Under the pieces are notes generated by a model, which worked only from the letters and a program-made list of their open reading frames with translations, was not told where the DNA came from and made no database searches. Shown here piece after piece: positions 51,982 to 60,655 of a stretch of DNA of 64,000 nucleotides. Source of the DNA: Rhizobium sp. L51/94. Lineage in GTDB: Bacteria > Pseudomonadota > Alphaproteobacteria > Rhizobiales > Rhizobiaceae. The position numbers and the translations under genes are program-made. Within the stretch, counting starts at the first letter, position 1, and each line of letters opens with the position of its first letter. Location: contig NZ_CP072142.1 in assembly GCF_019355555.1 (NCBI RefSeq), positions 558,001 through 622,000 of the forward strand, in the 5' to 3' direction.

Positions 51982-52536
51982 ATGTCGATGCGCCTTTACC
52001 GTTATGCCGTGATGATCGCGTCGCTTGTGTTTCCGGGCCTCGCTGCCGCTGAGACCCAGTGGACGGCACAGCTCAACCAGTGGTCCGTCGGCTTCGACGT
52101 CGGAACGGATGCGCCTTACTGTCGGCTTCTCTGGGACAGTCACCTCGGCAAGACCGTGGAATTCCGCGCTAGCCGCGATACGACGCGCTGGCTCGTCTCC
52201 AGGGATGGCTGGTCCATCCCCGCAGGAACTAAGACCACCGTCACCATTGTCGATGGCACCCGACGCATCGTCGCGCCTGCCGCCTTCTTCGATGCCAGGA
52301 CGCTGCAGGTCTGGACCAAGGATGGCAAGACCAGCGACGGTCCCATCAGGCGGCTGGTCACCGATGCGTTTCAGGGCAGGCCCGACGTGCAGCTGACGTT
52401 TTCCGGAAATGAGCCGGACTGGACCGTGCCAATGTCGCGCGTGCAGACGCTTTATCCGGAGTTCGTCCAGTGCATGGGCCGCCTGAGCGGCCAAACCCCT
52501 CAGACCGCAGAGACAGCGTCAGCCCAGCCATTCTGA
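51982..52536 (+). CDS. Secreted protein of unknown function
   Basis: This 184-residue protein has a signal peptide (about residues 1-22, MSMRLYRYAVMIASLVFPGLAAA) and a mature part of about 160 residues rich in Thr, Ser, Arg and Asp, with two cysteines that could pair (near positions 47 and 165). I recognise no domain. It sits 94 bases after the hFixL gene in the same direction and ends 28 bases before the convergent hemN stop. It may be controlled with the oxygen-response genes, but no FixK box is visible upstream. Composition is like that of its neighbours. Confidence 0.7.
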   Translation: MSMRLYRYAVMIASLVFPGLAAAETQWTAQLNQWSVGFDVGTDAPYCRLLWDSHLGKTVEFRASRDTTRWLVSRDGWSIPAGTKTTVTIVDGTRRIVAPAAFFDARTLQVWTKDGKTSDGPIRRLVTDAFQGRPDVQLTFSGNEPDWTVPMSRVQTLYPEFVQCMGRLSGQTPQTAETASAQPF

Positions 52537-52564
52537 CGAGAGACCCGCATGCTGTGCCCGGACC

Positions 52565-53908
52565 TCAGACTGCAAGACTGAAGCGGCCGGTCGTGTCCCA
52601 TCGGTGGCGGTCGAAGATCGCTGCCGCGACACGAACGACAGCGCGTCCTGCTGCGGTCATTGCCACAACACCCTCCTGCACAACGACCAGTCCGTCGTCG
52701 ATCATTGGCTGAAGTGCGGTGAATTCGTCCGCGAAATCCTTTCCGCCAGCGACCTTGCCAAGGTCGACGCGAAAATTGCACATCAGGGATTCGATGATTT
52801 TCGCCCGTACCTGGTCATCGGTGTCCATCAGGCAGCCACGGATGCTGGCCAGCTTTTTCTCTCCCACCGTTCGACAATAGCGCGGATTGTCCGCCATGTT
52901 CTGGACGTATCCATCCGGAAGCCTCGATATCGCCGAGGCGCCGAAGCCGAGAAGCATCGGGCAGTCGTCATCGGTACAGCCCTGGAAGTTGCGGTGCAGC
53001 CGCTGCCCGTGGGACGCGATGGCAAGGCTGTCATCCGGCCTGGCGAAATGGTCGAGCCCGACTGCCTCATAGCCATGCCGCAGGAGTTCCGAGAAGACGG
53101 TTGCCGCTTGCTCGATGCGCTCGGCCGAAGTGGGGAGGGCGCTGCCGTCTATCTGGCGCTGGTTGGCCCGGCGGTCCGGCATATGGGCGTAACCATAGCA
53201 TGCGATGCGATCCGGACGCAGTTCGGCGACTGCCTGACAGGTCTGCGTCAAAGAGGATACCGTCTGCTTTGGGAGGCCGTAGATAAGGTCGAAATTCAGT
53301 CGGTCGATTCCAGCGGTCCGCAGATGGGCGACGGCGGACTGCACGGTTTCGATCGGCTGGATGCGCCCGATCGCGGCCTGCACCTGCGGGGCGGTGTCCT
53401 GGACACCGAGGCTGGCCCTGTTGATGCCCATCGCACGAAGGTCGGCAGCCAGCGCTTGGTCGACATAGCGTGGGTCGAGTTCGATCGCGTGTTCGCCGGC
53501 CTTTTCGAATGTGAAGTGGCTGTGCAGGACGTCCAGCACGGATTTCATGCCGGACGCGCCGAGAATGCTCGGTGTGCCGCCGCCCCAGTGCAACCGGACA
53601 ACACTGGGTCTGCCGCCGAGATGACCGGCGACCGTCTCGATTTCCGTCTCCAGCGCCTGCCTGTAGGCGTCGATGACATCCTCGCGGCGGGTAAGCTTGG
53701 TATGGCAGCCGCAATAGAAACAAAGCTCGCGGCAATAGGGGACGTGCAGGTAGACGGATACTCGTTGACCGGCACCCACGCGCCCGAGCCAGCGGGCGTG
53801 GTGATCCGGAGTGACGGCCGCTGAAAATTCCGCAGCCGTCGGATAGGATGTGTAGCGCGGCACGGCAAGGGCTGCATAGCGCCGTACGATATCGTCGCCG
53901 CTGCTCAT
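52565..53908 (-). CDS. hemN: Oxygen-independent coproporphyrinogen III oxidase
   Basis: This 447-residue radical-SAM enzyme has HVPYCRELCFYCGCHTK; Cys59, Cys63 and Cys66 bind the 4Fe-4S cluster, and Cys68 is the extra family cysteine. Further blocks such as LHWGGGTPS and GVQD fit HemN. It converts coproporphyrinogen III to protoporphyrinogen IX without O2, which keeps heme synthesis running at low oxygen. Its ATG overlaps the cydX stop (ATGA), so it is the last gene of cydABX-hemN and is co-translated with a heme-rich oxidase that needs its product. The FixK-type box before cydA would cover it. Confidence 0.93.
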   Translation of the reverse strand: MSSGDDIVRRYAALAVPRYTSYPTAAEFSAAVTPDHHARWLGRVGAGQRVSVYLHVPYCRELCFYCGCHTKLTRREDVIDAYRQALETEIETVAGHLGGRPSVVRLHWGGGTPSILGASGMKSVLDVLHSHFTFEKAGEHAIELDPRYVDQALAADLRAMGINRASLGVQDTAPQVQAAIGRIQPIETVQSAVAHLRTAGIDRLNFDLIYGLPKQTVSSLTQTCQAVAELRPDRIACYGYAHMPDRRANQRQIDGSALPTSAERIEQAATVFSELLRHGYEAVGLDHFARPDDSLAIASHGQRLHRNFQGCTDDDCPMLLGFGASAISRLPDGYVQNMADNPRYCRTVGEKKLASIRGCLMDTDDQVRAKIIESLMCNFRVDLGKVAGGKDFADEFTALQPMIDDGLVVVQEGVVAMTAAGRAVVRVAAAIFDRHRWDTTGRFSLAV

Positions 53909-54045
53909 TTTACGTCGCGGTCCCGGTCAGGCTTGACGGGGACGAGCGCGAGCTGACGATCCTCGCGCATCTCGAACCACATTGCATTGAGGATCGCGAA
54001 GGAACAGGCCAGCCCGACGCCGAGGATCCAGGTGAAATACCACAT
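53905..54045 (-). CDS. cydX: Cytochrome bd oxidase small subunit CydX
   Basis: This 46-residue protein begins MWYFTWILGVGLACSF, matching the CydX/YbgT pattern (MWYFxWILGxxLA), with one membrane helix (about 3-23) and a charged tail with many Asp and Arg residues. CydX stabilises the hemes of the CydAB complex. The gene starts 12 bases after the cydB stop, with AAGGAGA in between as ribosome site, and its TGA overlaps the hemN ATG. It is short enough to be missed by ordinary gene calling but is well supported by position, start signal and sequence. Confidence 0.92.
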   Translation of the reverse strand: MWYFTWILGVGLACSFAILNAMWFEMREDRQLALVPVKPDRDRDVK

Positions 54046-54057
54046 ATCGTTGTCTCC

Positions 54058-55209
54058 TTAGTAGGCGTTGGGGTTGCGGCCGAGCGAGGCTGTCGTCACC
54101 GTGCCACGCATGACGCGGAAGACGAAGCCCGTGTAGATGAGAATGATCGGCAGGAAGATAATCGTGGCGATCAGCATGATGAACAGCGTCAGGTGGCTCG
54201 ACGATGCATCCCAGACCGTCAGGCTGGCTGCCGGATGGATGGAGCTTGGCAGCAGGAAGGGAAAAAGCGACAGGCCGGCCGTCGAAATGATGCCGACGAT
54301 GGCGATTGTCGTGCCCAGCAATGCTGTTTTCAAGGCTCCACCGGAAAGGCAGACGAGTGCCAGCAGGGAGCCGAGGAAGCCAAGGGCGGGGGCCGCAATC
54401 ATCCAGGGATGAGTGCCGTAGTTGCTGAGCCAGCCGCCCGAGACGAGGACGACCGTCTTCGACAGCGGATTGGAAGGGCCAAGCGCATCCTGGACGCTGG
54501 ATACGACATAGCCATCCATACCAATGCCAACCCAGAGACCGCCCATAGCAAACAGCACAATGCTTGCCAGCGCAGCCGCACGACCATAGAGGCGCGCCCG
54601 CTCTGCAACCTGGCCCTCTGTCCTCAGCGTGATGAGCGCTGCGCCATGGGCAACCAGCATGGAGACACTAAGCAGGCCAGCGAGCAGCGCGAAGGGACGC
54701 AGCAGCCCGAAGAAGTTGCCGGTGTAGCTGGCGCGCAGGGTTCCGTCGAGGTCGAAGGGGACGCCGAGCAGGACATTGCCTACGGCCACGCCGAAGATCA
54801 GCGCCGGCACAAAGCCGCCGATGAACAGAGCCCAGTCCCAGGTTGCCCGCCATGTCGGATCTTTCATCTTGCCGCGGAACTTGAAGGCGACCGGACGCAG
54901 GATGAGTGCCAGAAGAATAGCGATCATGGCGAGATAGAAGCCGGAGAAGGAGACGGCATAGAGGGCCGGCCAGGCGGCGAAGATGGCGCCGCCACCCAGC
55001 ACCAACCAGACCTGGTTGCCTTCCCAGGTCGGGCCGAGAAGGTTGATGACGACGCGCCGCTCTTCGTCCGTGCGAGCAACGAAGGGGAGCAGGGCGCCGA
55101 CGCCGAGATCGTTGCCGCCCATGATGGCAAAGCCCATCAACAGGATGCCGAGCAGGGCCCACCAGATCATTCGCAGTATTTCATAGTCGAGGGGAATCGT
55201 GTTCATCAT
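54058..55209 (-). CDS. cydB: Cytochrome bd ubiquinol oxidase subunit II
   Basis: This 383-residue membrane protein has eight or nine membrane segments, with the CydB signature GPTWEGNQVWLVLGGGAIFAAWP near residue 60 and FLPIILIYTGFVFRVMRG near the C-terminus. With CydA it forms the quinol-oxidising, O2-reducing complex with very high O2 affinity. It lies 20 bases downstream of cydA. The ATG pair at 55209/55206 is the likely start. It is 383 residues long, as is normal for the family. Confidence 0.94.
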   Translation of the reverse strand: MMNTIPLDYEILRMIWWALLGILLMGFAIMGGNDLGVGALLPFVARTDEERRVVINLLGPTWEGNQVWLVLGGGAIFAAWPALYAVSFSGFYLAMIAILLALILRPVAFKFRGKMKDPTWRATWDWALFIGGFVPALIFGVAVGNVLLGVPFDLDGTLRASYTGNFFGLLRPFALLAGLLSVSMLVAHGAALITLRTEGQVAERARLYGRAAALASIVLFAMGGLWVGIGMDGYVVSSVQDALGPSNPLSKTVVLVSGGWLSNYGTHPWMIAAPALGFLGSLLALVCLSGGALKTALLGTTIAIVGIISTAGLSLFPFLLPSSIHPAASLTVWDASSSHLTLFIMLIATIIFLPIILIYTGFVFRVMRGTVTTASLGRNPNAY

Positions 55210-55229
55210 CGTTCTCTCTGCGCTTGAGG

Positions 55230-56798
55230 TTAGGCGGCCGCGCTTTTAGGCATCTGAATTGGTTCGGCGGATCCGTCGAGCATGGCGTAGTCCCCGGGGC
55301 CGGCCTTGATGGTCTTCAGCATCAGAATGATCATGACGACCAGAAGGGCGGTATAGAGGACCAGGAAGAAGCCGAGGCTGATCAGCATGTCGATCACGCT
55401 GAGACCCGAGGCGGCATAGAATGTCGGCAGCACACCCTCGATAGCCCAGGGCTGACGGCCATATTCCGCCACCAGCCAGCCGGATTCGATGGCGAGCCAC
55501 GGGACCGGCATGCTCCAGAGCGCTATCCTGAGCAGCGTCCTGTTGTTTCCAAGCTTGTGGAGGCTGCTGAGCACAAAAGCGGTGGCGAAGAACACGATCA
55601 TGTAGAGGCCGAGCGCCACCATGATGCGGAACGTCCAGAACAGCGTGCCGACGTCGGGGATGGTATCGCGGGCGGCCTGGTCGATCTCATCGGGCGTGGC
55701 GTTGACGATGTCCTCGCGGTAGCGTTTGAGCAGCAGGGCATAGCCGAGATCCGGCCAGTTCTTGGCAAAGGCTGCCCGTGCGGCCTGGTCCTTCGGATCC
55801 TTGCGGATCGCGTCGAGATCGGCGGACGCCAGCAGGCCGTTGCGGATACGCTCTTTGGCATGGTCGACCAGCGGCAGGATGCCCTGGACTTCGGTATTGA
55901 GGCTACGCGTCGTCATGAGCCCCAGCACCCAGGGGATCTTGACCTCGAAGCGGTTGCCGTCCTTGCCGGGTATCGCGAACAGGGTGAGGCCGGCCGGTGC
56001 AGGCTCGGTGTGCCACATCGCCTCGATGGCGGCGATCTTCATCTTCTGGTGTTCTGTGGCGACATAGCCGCTTTCGTCACCGAGCACGACGACCGATAAG
56101 GCCGAGGCGATGCCGAAGCTGGCGGCGACGGCCATGGAGCGCTTGGCAAGGTCGAGGTGGCGGCCGCGCAGCATGAACCAGGCGCTGACAGCCATGACGA
56201 ACATGGCCCCCGTGGTATAGCCGGCACTGACGGTATGAACGAATTTTGCCTGTGCCACCGGATTGAACAGCACGGCGGCGAAATCGGACACTTCCATGCG
56301 CATCGTGTCTGGATTGAAGGTGGAGCCGACCGGGTTCTGCATCCAGCCGTTGGCGATCAGGATCCACAGGGCCGAGAAATTGGCGCCGAGCGCGACCAGC
56401 CAGGTGACGACCAGATGGCCGGCCTTCGGCAGACGGTCCCAGCCGAAGAAGAAGAGGCCGATAAAGGTTGCCTCCAGGAAGAAGGCCATCAGCCCCTCGA
56501 TGGCAAGCGGCGCACCGAAGACGTCGCCGACATAATGGCTGTAATAGCTCCAGTTCATGCCGAACTGGAACTCCATGACTATGCCTGTCGCGACGCCCAT
56601 TGCAAAGTTGATGCCGAACAGGGTGCCCCAGAAGAGCGTCATGCGCCGCCAGACTTCACGGCCGGTCATCACGTAGACGCTTTCCATGATCGCCATGAGG
56701 AAGGACAGTCCCAGCGTCAGCGGGACAAAGAGAAAATGGTAAAGTGCGGTCGCCGCAAATTGCAGGCGTGCCAAATCCACAACGGTGAAGTCGATCAT
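55230..56798 (-). CDS. cydA: Cytochrome bd ubiquinol oxidase subunit I
   Basis: This 522-residue protein has about nine membrane segments. His21 (LYHFLFVPLTLG) matches the axial heme ligand near the N-terminus, and ESGWLVAEYGRQPW near 435 is the conserved signature by the quinol site. It oxidises ubiquinol and reduces O2 to water at low O2. It begins cydABX-hemN and is divergent from cydDC across a 181-base region that holds a FixK/FNR-type palindrome centred about 80 bases upstream, a usual position for activation. Confidence 0.95.
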   Translation of the reverse strand: MIDFTVVDLARLQFAATALYHFLFVPLTLGLSFLMAIMESVYVMTGREVWRRMTLFWGTLFGINFAMGVATGIVMEFQFGMNWSYYSHYVGDVFGAPLAIEGLMAFFLEATFIGLFFFGWDRLPKAGHLVVTWLVALGANFSALWILIANGWMQNPVGSTFNPDTMRMEVSDFAAVLFNPVAQAKFVHTVSAGYTTGAMFVMAVSAWFMLRGRHLDLAKRSMAVAASFGIASALSVVVLGDESGYVATEHQKMKIAAIEAMWHTEPAPAGLTLFAIPGKDGNRFEVKIPWVLGLMTTRSLNTEVQGILPLVDHAKERIRNGLLASADLDAIRKDPKDQAARAAFAKNWPDLGYALLLKRYREDIVNATPDEIDQAARDTIPDVGTLFWTFRIMVALGLYMIVFFATAFVLSSLHKLGNNRTLLRIALWSMPVPWLAIESGWLVAEYGRQPWAIEGVLPTFYAASGLSVIDMLISLGFFLVLYTALLVVMIILMLKTIKAGPGDYAMLDGSAEPIQMPKSAAA

Positions 56799-56868
56799 GC
56801 GCGCGTTCCTATCAGTGTGCCGGCCGGATGCCGGGCCTGCAGGTTGCTACGCCCAGCCCCGAGGACAC

Positions 56869-56888
56869 GCATTGATTTATGTCAATGC
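56869..56888. promoter_or_regulatory. FixK/FNR box between cydA and cydD
   Basis: GCATTGATTTATGTCAATGC contains TTGAT-N4-GTCAA (56872-56885), one base from the FNR/FixK consensus TTGAT-N4-ATCAA, inside a perfect 7-bp inverted repeat (GCATTGA/TCAATGC). It sits in the divergent region, 70-90 bases from each start codon, and could activate cydABX-hemN, cydDC or both. Confidence 0.8.
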
Positions 56889-56979
56889 CTCCCCCCGGCG
56901 GCTCGGGCACTGACTGTGACAGTGAAAACGGCATGGCCTTCGCAGGATAGAGAGCCTGCTGCGGCGGTTGAGGGCAGCG

Positions 56980-58731
56980 ATGACGGCAGAACACGGTATC
57001 AATCAAAGACAGTGGTTATCCCGGCTTCAGCGGCATGGCGGCAAGGCCATGGTGGTTGCCTGTGCCCTGCCGATGTTATCCGGGATGCTGCTGGTGGGGC
57101 AGGCCCTGCTGCTTTCCGAGATCCTCGGTCGGGTCATCGTGTCGCGGCAGTCTGTCACGGAGGTGCTTCCGGCTGTCGGCTTGTTCATCGGCATCTTCAT
57201 CGCGCGGATCGGGCTGGGGCTCGGCGCCGAGAGCGCCGGTATCGTCGCCGCCGAACGTATCAAGCTGTATCTGCGCCGACTGCTGCATCGCCACATCTTC
57301 GATCAGCGGCCGGACTGGATGGCGCTGCGCTCCTCGGGTGCACTCAGTTCCGCAGTCATCGACCAGACGGATGCGCTGGATGGCTATTTCGCCCGATTTG
57401 TCCCGGCGATGATCCAGGCGGCTGTGCTGCCCATCGTCTTTGCCATGGCCGTCATGCCGGTCGACTGGATCGTGGCACTGTTGTTCCTGCTGACTGCGCC
57501 GCTCATTCCCATCTTCATGGCACTGGTCGGATGGGGCGCGCAGGCAGCCACCGATGCCCAGGCGCAGGCGATGTCCCGCCTGTCCGGCTTCTTCGCCGAC
57601 CGTTTGCGCGGTATCGTGACGCTCAAACTGTTCGGCCGGGCCGAGAGTGAGACGACGAAGGTGCTGGATGCTAGCCATGACCTGCGGCTGCGGACCTTGC
57701 GCGTGCTGCGCATCGCGTTCCTTTCGTCGGCTGTGCTGGAATTCTTTGCGGCGCTCGGCGTCGCAGGCGTCGCCCTCTATGTCGGCCTCAGCTATCTCGG
57801 CTTCGTCCATATCAGGGTGTCGCCTTTTACGCTGCAGGCAGGTTTGTTCTGTCTGCTGATGGCGCCCGAGGTCTATCAGCCACTGCGGCTGCTCGCTGCC
57901 CACTATCACGACCGGCAATCCGCCGAGGCGGCCATCGTCGAGATCGCCGCGCTGTTTGGCGATCTCCCGGAAAACGGCGTCGAAACATCCAGCCGGCCGG
58001 CCTCGATGCCGCTGACGGGAGGGGCGATCGCTGTTGCCGCTTCCCATCTCGGGCTTGCCACCCCGGACGGCGGGCGGCGGCTGCTTGAAAATGCCACCCT
58101 GTCCCTTGCTGCCGGCAGCCATGCGGCGCTCCTCGGCGAGAGCGGCATCGGAAAGTCGACGTTACTGGAAGCCATTGTCGGGCTCAGGGCCTTCGAGGGA
58201 CGCATCTGTCTTGAAGGACATGAGCTACAGTCTATTGACCCCGCCGGGCTGCGCAATGCGGTGGCCTTCCTTGGCCAGCGGCCTATGCTGTTTGCGGGGA
58301 CAATCGCCGATAACATTCGTTTCGGCGCGCGACTGGCAAGCGAAAGCGATCTTTCCCGCGCGGCAGAACTCGCGGGCGTCCTTGGATTCACCAACGCCCT
58401 GCCCGACGGGCTCAATACGGCAATCGGCGCGGGCGGGCGGGGCGTGTCCGGCGGCGAGGCGCAGCGGATCGCTCTGGCAAGGATTTTCCTGCGCGACCCC
58501 GGCCTGATTGTTCTCGACGAGCCGACGGCGCATCTCGACCGCGAAACCGAGAGCCGCGTTCTCGATGCGCTGCAGGTCTTTGCACGCGGTCGAACCCTGC
58601 TGGTCGCCACCCATTCGCTCGCCGTGGCCGAGCGCTTCTTCCATGTATTCCGCGTCGCCGGCGGCGATATCGTGCCAGTCGTAAAGCCAAGGCCGAAGGT
58701 ATTGCTCGCGTTCGAGGAGAATGCCGCATGA
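56980..58731 (+). CDS. cydD: Thiol reductant ABC exporter subunit CydD
   Basis: This 583-residue half-transporter has an N-terminal membrane domain (five or six segments, with TAPLIPIFMALVGWG and RLSGFFADRLRGIVTLKLFGRAE as in E. coli CydD) and a C-terminal ATPase (Walker A GESGIGKST, Walker B LIVLDEPTAHLD). With CydC it exports cysteine/glutathione to the periplasm and is needed to assemble cytochrome bd. The ATG at 56980 follows GAGGGC; a TTG at 56968 is possible. It faces cydA across the FixK-type box, and its last bases overlap the cydC start. Confidence 0.92.
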   Translation: MTAEHGINQRQWLSRLQRHGGKAMVVACALPMLSGMLLVGQALLLSEILGRVIVSRQSVTEVLPAVGLFIGIFIARIGLGLGAESAGIVAAERIKLYLRRLLHRHIFDQRPDWMALRSSGALSSAVIDQTDALDGYFARFVPAMIQAAVLPIVFAMAVMPVDWIVALLFLLTAPLIPIFMALVGWGAQAATDAQAQAMSRLSGFFADRLRGIVTLKLFGRAESETTKVLDASHDLRLRTLRVLRIAFLSSAVLEFFAALGVAGVALYVGLSYLGFVHIRVSPFTLQAGLFCLLMAPEVYQPLRLLAAHYHDRQSAEAAIVEIAALFGDLPENGVETSSRPASMPLTGGAIAVAASHLGLATPDGGRRLLENATLSLAAGSHAALLGESGIGKSTLLEAIVGLRAFEGRICLEGHELQSIDPAGLRNAVAFLGQRPMLFAGTIADNIRFGARLASESDLSRAAELAGVLGFTNALPDGLNTAIGAGGRGVSGGEAQRIALARIFLRDPGLIVLDEPTAHLDRETESRVLDALQVFARGRTLLVATHSLAVAERFFHVFRVAGGDIVPVVKPRPKVLLAFEENAA

Positions 58732-60461
58732 TAGCCCTCATGTCCTTCCTGCCGCTGTTTCGCACCCGGGCACTGCGGTTCGGCCTCGCCTTCGGCCTTG
58801 GTGCGCTGACGCTCGTTGCCGGCATGGCACTGCTTGGCGTTTCCGGATGGTTCCTGACTGCGGCTGCCCTGACGACCGCAGCTGCGAGTTTCAACCTGTT
58901 CGGGCCGTCGTCGCTGATCCGCGGCTTTTCATTGATCCGCATCGGCGCCCGCTATGGAGAAAAGCTCGTCGGTCACGATGCAACGCTGTGGCTGCTTGCC
59001 GATCTCCGGGGTTGGCTGTTTTCGCGGCTGATACCCCGTATGCCGCTCAAGGACACCGGTATCAGCCACGGCGACCTCGTCAGCCGGCTGACGGCCGACA
59101 TCGATACGCTCGACACGGCGTTTCTGGTGGCCATTGGCCCGATGCTGACGGCGCTGGTGCTCGGGGCGACGATGAGTGCGATCCTCGGCTGGTACATACC
59201 CGCGGGGGCAGTGGTCTATGCGGTGACGCTTGCAACTGCGACCCTGGCGGTGCCCGCCGTCCTCGTTGGAGCGACGCTGGCGCAGGGGCGGTCCGTGATC
59301 GCGGCATCGGCTGCAGTCCGCAGCGCCGCCCTGCAAAGCATGGACGGGCTGGCGGACTTCATCGTCTTCGACCAGATCGCCATGGCAGAGAAGCAGTTCG
59401 ACGATGCCGCGAACGCCGTGGGATCGGCGCGGCGGCGTCTCGCGTTACGGGGAAGCATTGCCAGCGCCATGGTCCAGCTTCTGGCCGGCACGGCGCTGGT
59501 CGGCGTGCTGTGGTTCGGCATCCAGAGCTTTCAGCGTGGCGATATCGGCGGCCCGCTGCTGGTCGGTCTGCTGCTGGCGACGCTTGCAAGCTTCGAGGCG
59601 ACCGGTGCAATCGTTCGCAGCGTCTCGCGCCTGAGCTCCTCTATTGCTGCGGCCGAACAGATACGGGCAGTCGCCGACAGCCCGCCTGCGGTGGTTGATC
59701 CCGGGCGACCGGTGGCAATGCCGGAAGGCAACGACATCGCCTTCCACGGCGTGCGTTTCGGGCATCATGCCGACAGGACGATCCTGGTGGATGTCAGTTT
59801 TAAGGTCGCCACAGGGTCCCGCGTCGTGATCCTCGGTGCCAGCGGCTCCGGCAAGTCGACGTTGATGGCGCTGCTGCTTCGCCTCTTCGATCCGCAGGCT
59901 GGCACGATCACACTCGGCGATGTCGATCTTCGTTGGCTGAGGCAGGACGAACTGCATCGGCGCATCGCGCTTCTGACCCAGGATACGCAAGTCTTCATGG
60001 GAAGCCTGCGAGACAATCTGCTGATGGGCGATCCCGGCGCAAGCAGCGAGCGTCTCTGGCACATGCTCGACGCGGTCCGCCTCGGCGACGTCGTCCGGCG
60101 GCTGCCAGACCAGCTGGATGGCTATGTCGGCGAAAAGGGCTGGACACTGTCCGCCGGACAGGCGCGTCGCCTGTGTCTTGCGCGCGCGCTTCTCTCGAAA
60201 GCTCAAATCCTCGTTTTGGACGAACCGACGTCCAATCTCGATCCGGAGACAGAGCGCGCGTTTTTCGAGGATCTCTGCAATCTGGCGACAGGAAAAACGG
60301 TCATCCTTGCCACGCACGCAAAGCCGCCGTCGGGCGTCTTCGACCAGTGCTACGTTATGACGGCCGGAAAGCTGGCGGTATCTGGGGCAACCGCCACAGA
60401 GGAGCCGCGAGGGCCAAGTGTTGAGAACGTCCCACTCTGGAGCGTTCCGAAGGACTGTTAA
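58728..60461 (+). CDS. cydC: Thiol reductant ABC exporter subunit CydC
   Basis: This 577-residue half-transporter is the partner of CydD. It has N-terminal membrane segments (about 15-300) and a C-terminal ATPase with Walker A GASGSGKST, Walker B ILVLDEPTSNLD and H-loop ATHAK. The signature helix reads LSAGQARR rather than LSGGQ, a substitution to note. The heterodimer exports thiols for bd oxidase assembly. The ATG overlaps the cydD stop (ATGA), so the subunits are made together. No terminator is visible in the 194 bases that follow. Confidence 0.92.
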   Translation: MIALMSFLPLFRTRALRFGLAFGLGALTLVAGMALLGVSGWFLTAAALTTAAASFNLFGPSSLIRGFSLIRIGARYGEKLVGHDATLWLLADLRGWLFSRLIPRMPLKDTGISHGDLVSRLTADIDTLDTAFLVAIGPMLTALVLGATMSAILGWYIPAGAVVYAVTLATATLAVPAVLVGATLAQGRSVIAASAAVRSAALQSMDGLADFIVFDQIAMAEKQFDDAANAVGSARRRLALRGSIASAMVQLLAGTALVGVLWFGIQSFQRGDIGGPLLVGLLLATLASFEATGAIVRSVSRLSSSIAAAEQIRAVADSPPAVVDPGRPVAMPEGNDIAFHGVRFGHHADRTILVDVSFKVATGSRVVILGASGSGKSTLMALLLRLFDPQAGTITLGDVDLRWLRQDELHRRIALLTQDTQVFMGSLRDNLLMGDPGASSERLWHMLDAVRLGDVVRRLPDQLDGYVGEKGWTLSAGQARRLCLARALLSKAQILVLDEPTSNLDPETERAFFEDLCNLATGKTVILATHAKPPSGVFDQCYVMTAGKLAVSGATATEEPRGPSVENVPLWSVPKDC

Positions 60462-60615
60462 TGCTGAGTTCACCATGATCGACTGAAGCGCTCTCAGGTC
60501 CATAAGAGAGTGAAACATTAGTAATGCATAACACGTTTACATTGTGACGGATCGATAGCACCCGCTATCAGTCCGTTTCAACAGGAAGCGCGCGCTCCTC
60601 GACCTAGTCCCGCCA

Positions 60616-60629
60616 GTGACATCAGTCAC
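60616..60629. promoter_or_regulatory. GTGAC-N4-GTCAC palindrome before the glycine-rich gene
   Basis: GTGACATCAGTCAC has the 5-4-5 symmetry of Crp/Fnr-family sites but not the TTGA half-site. It lies 27 bases before the ATG, so a bound protein would more likely repress. It could also be chance or a leader hairpin. Confidence 0.3.
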
Positions 60630-60655
60630 GGGCTAAACCAACGAGGATGATAATC

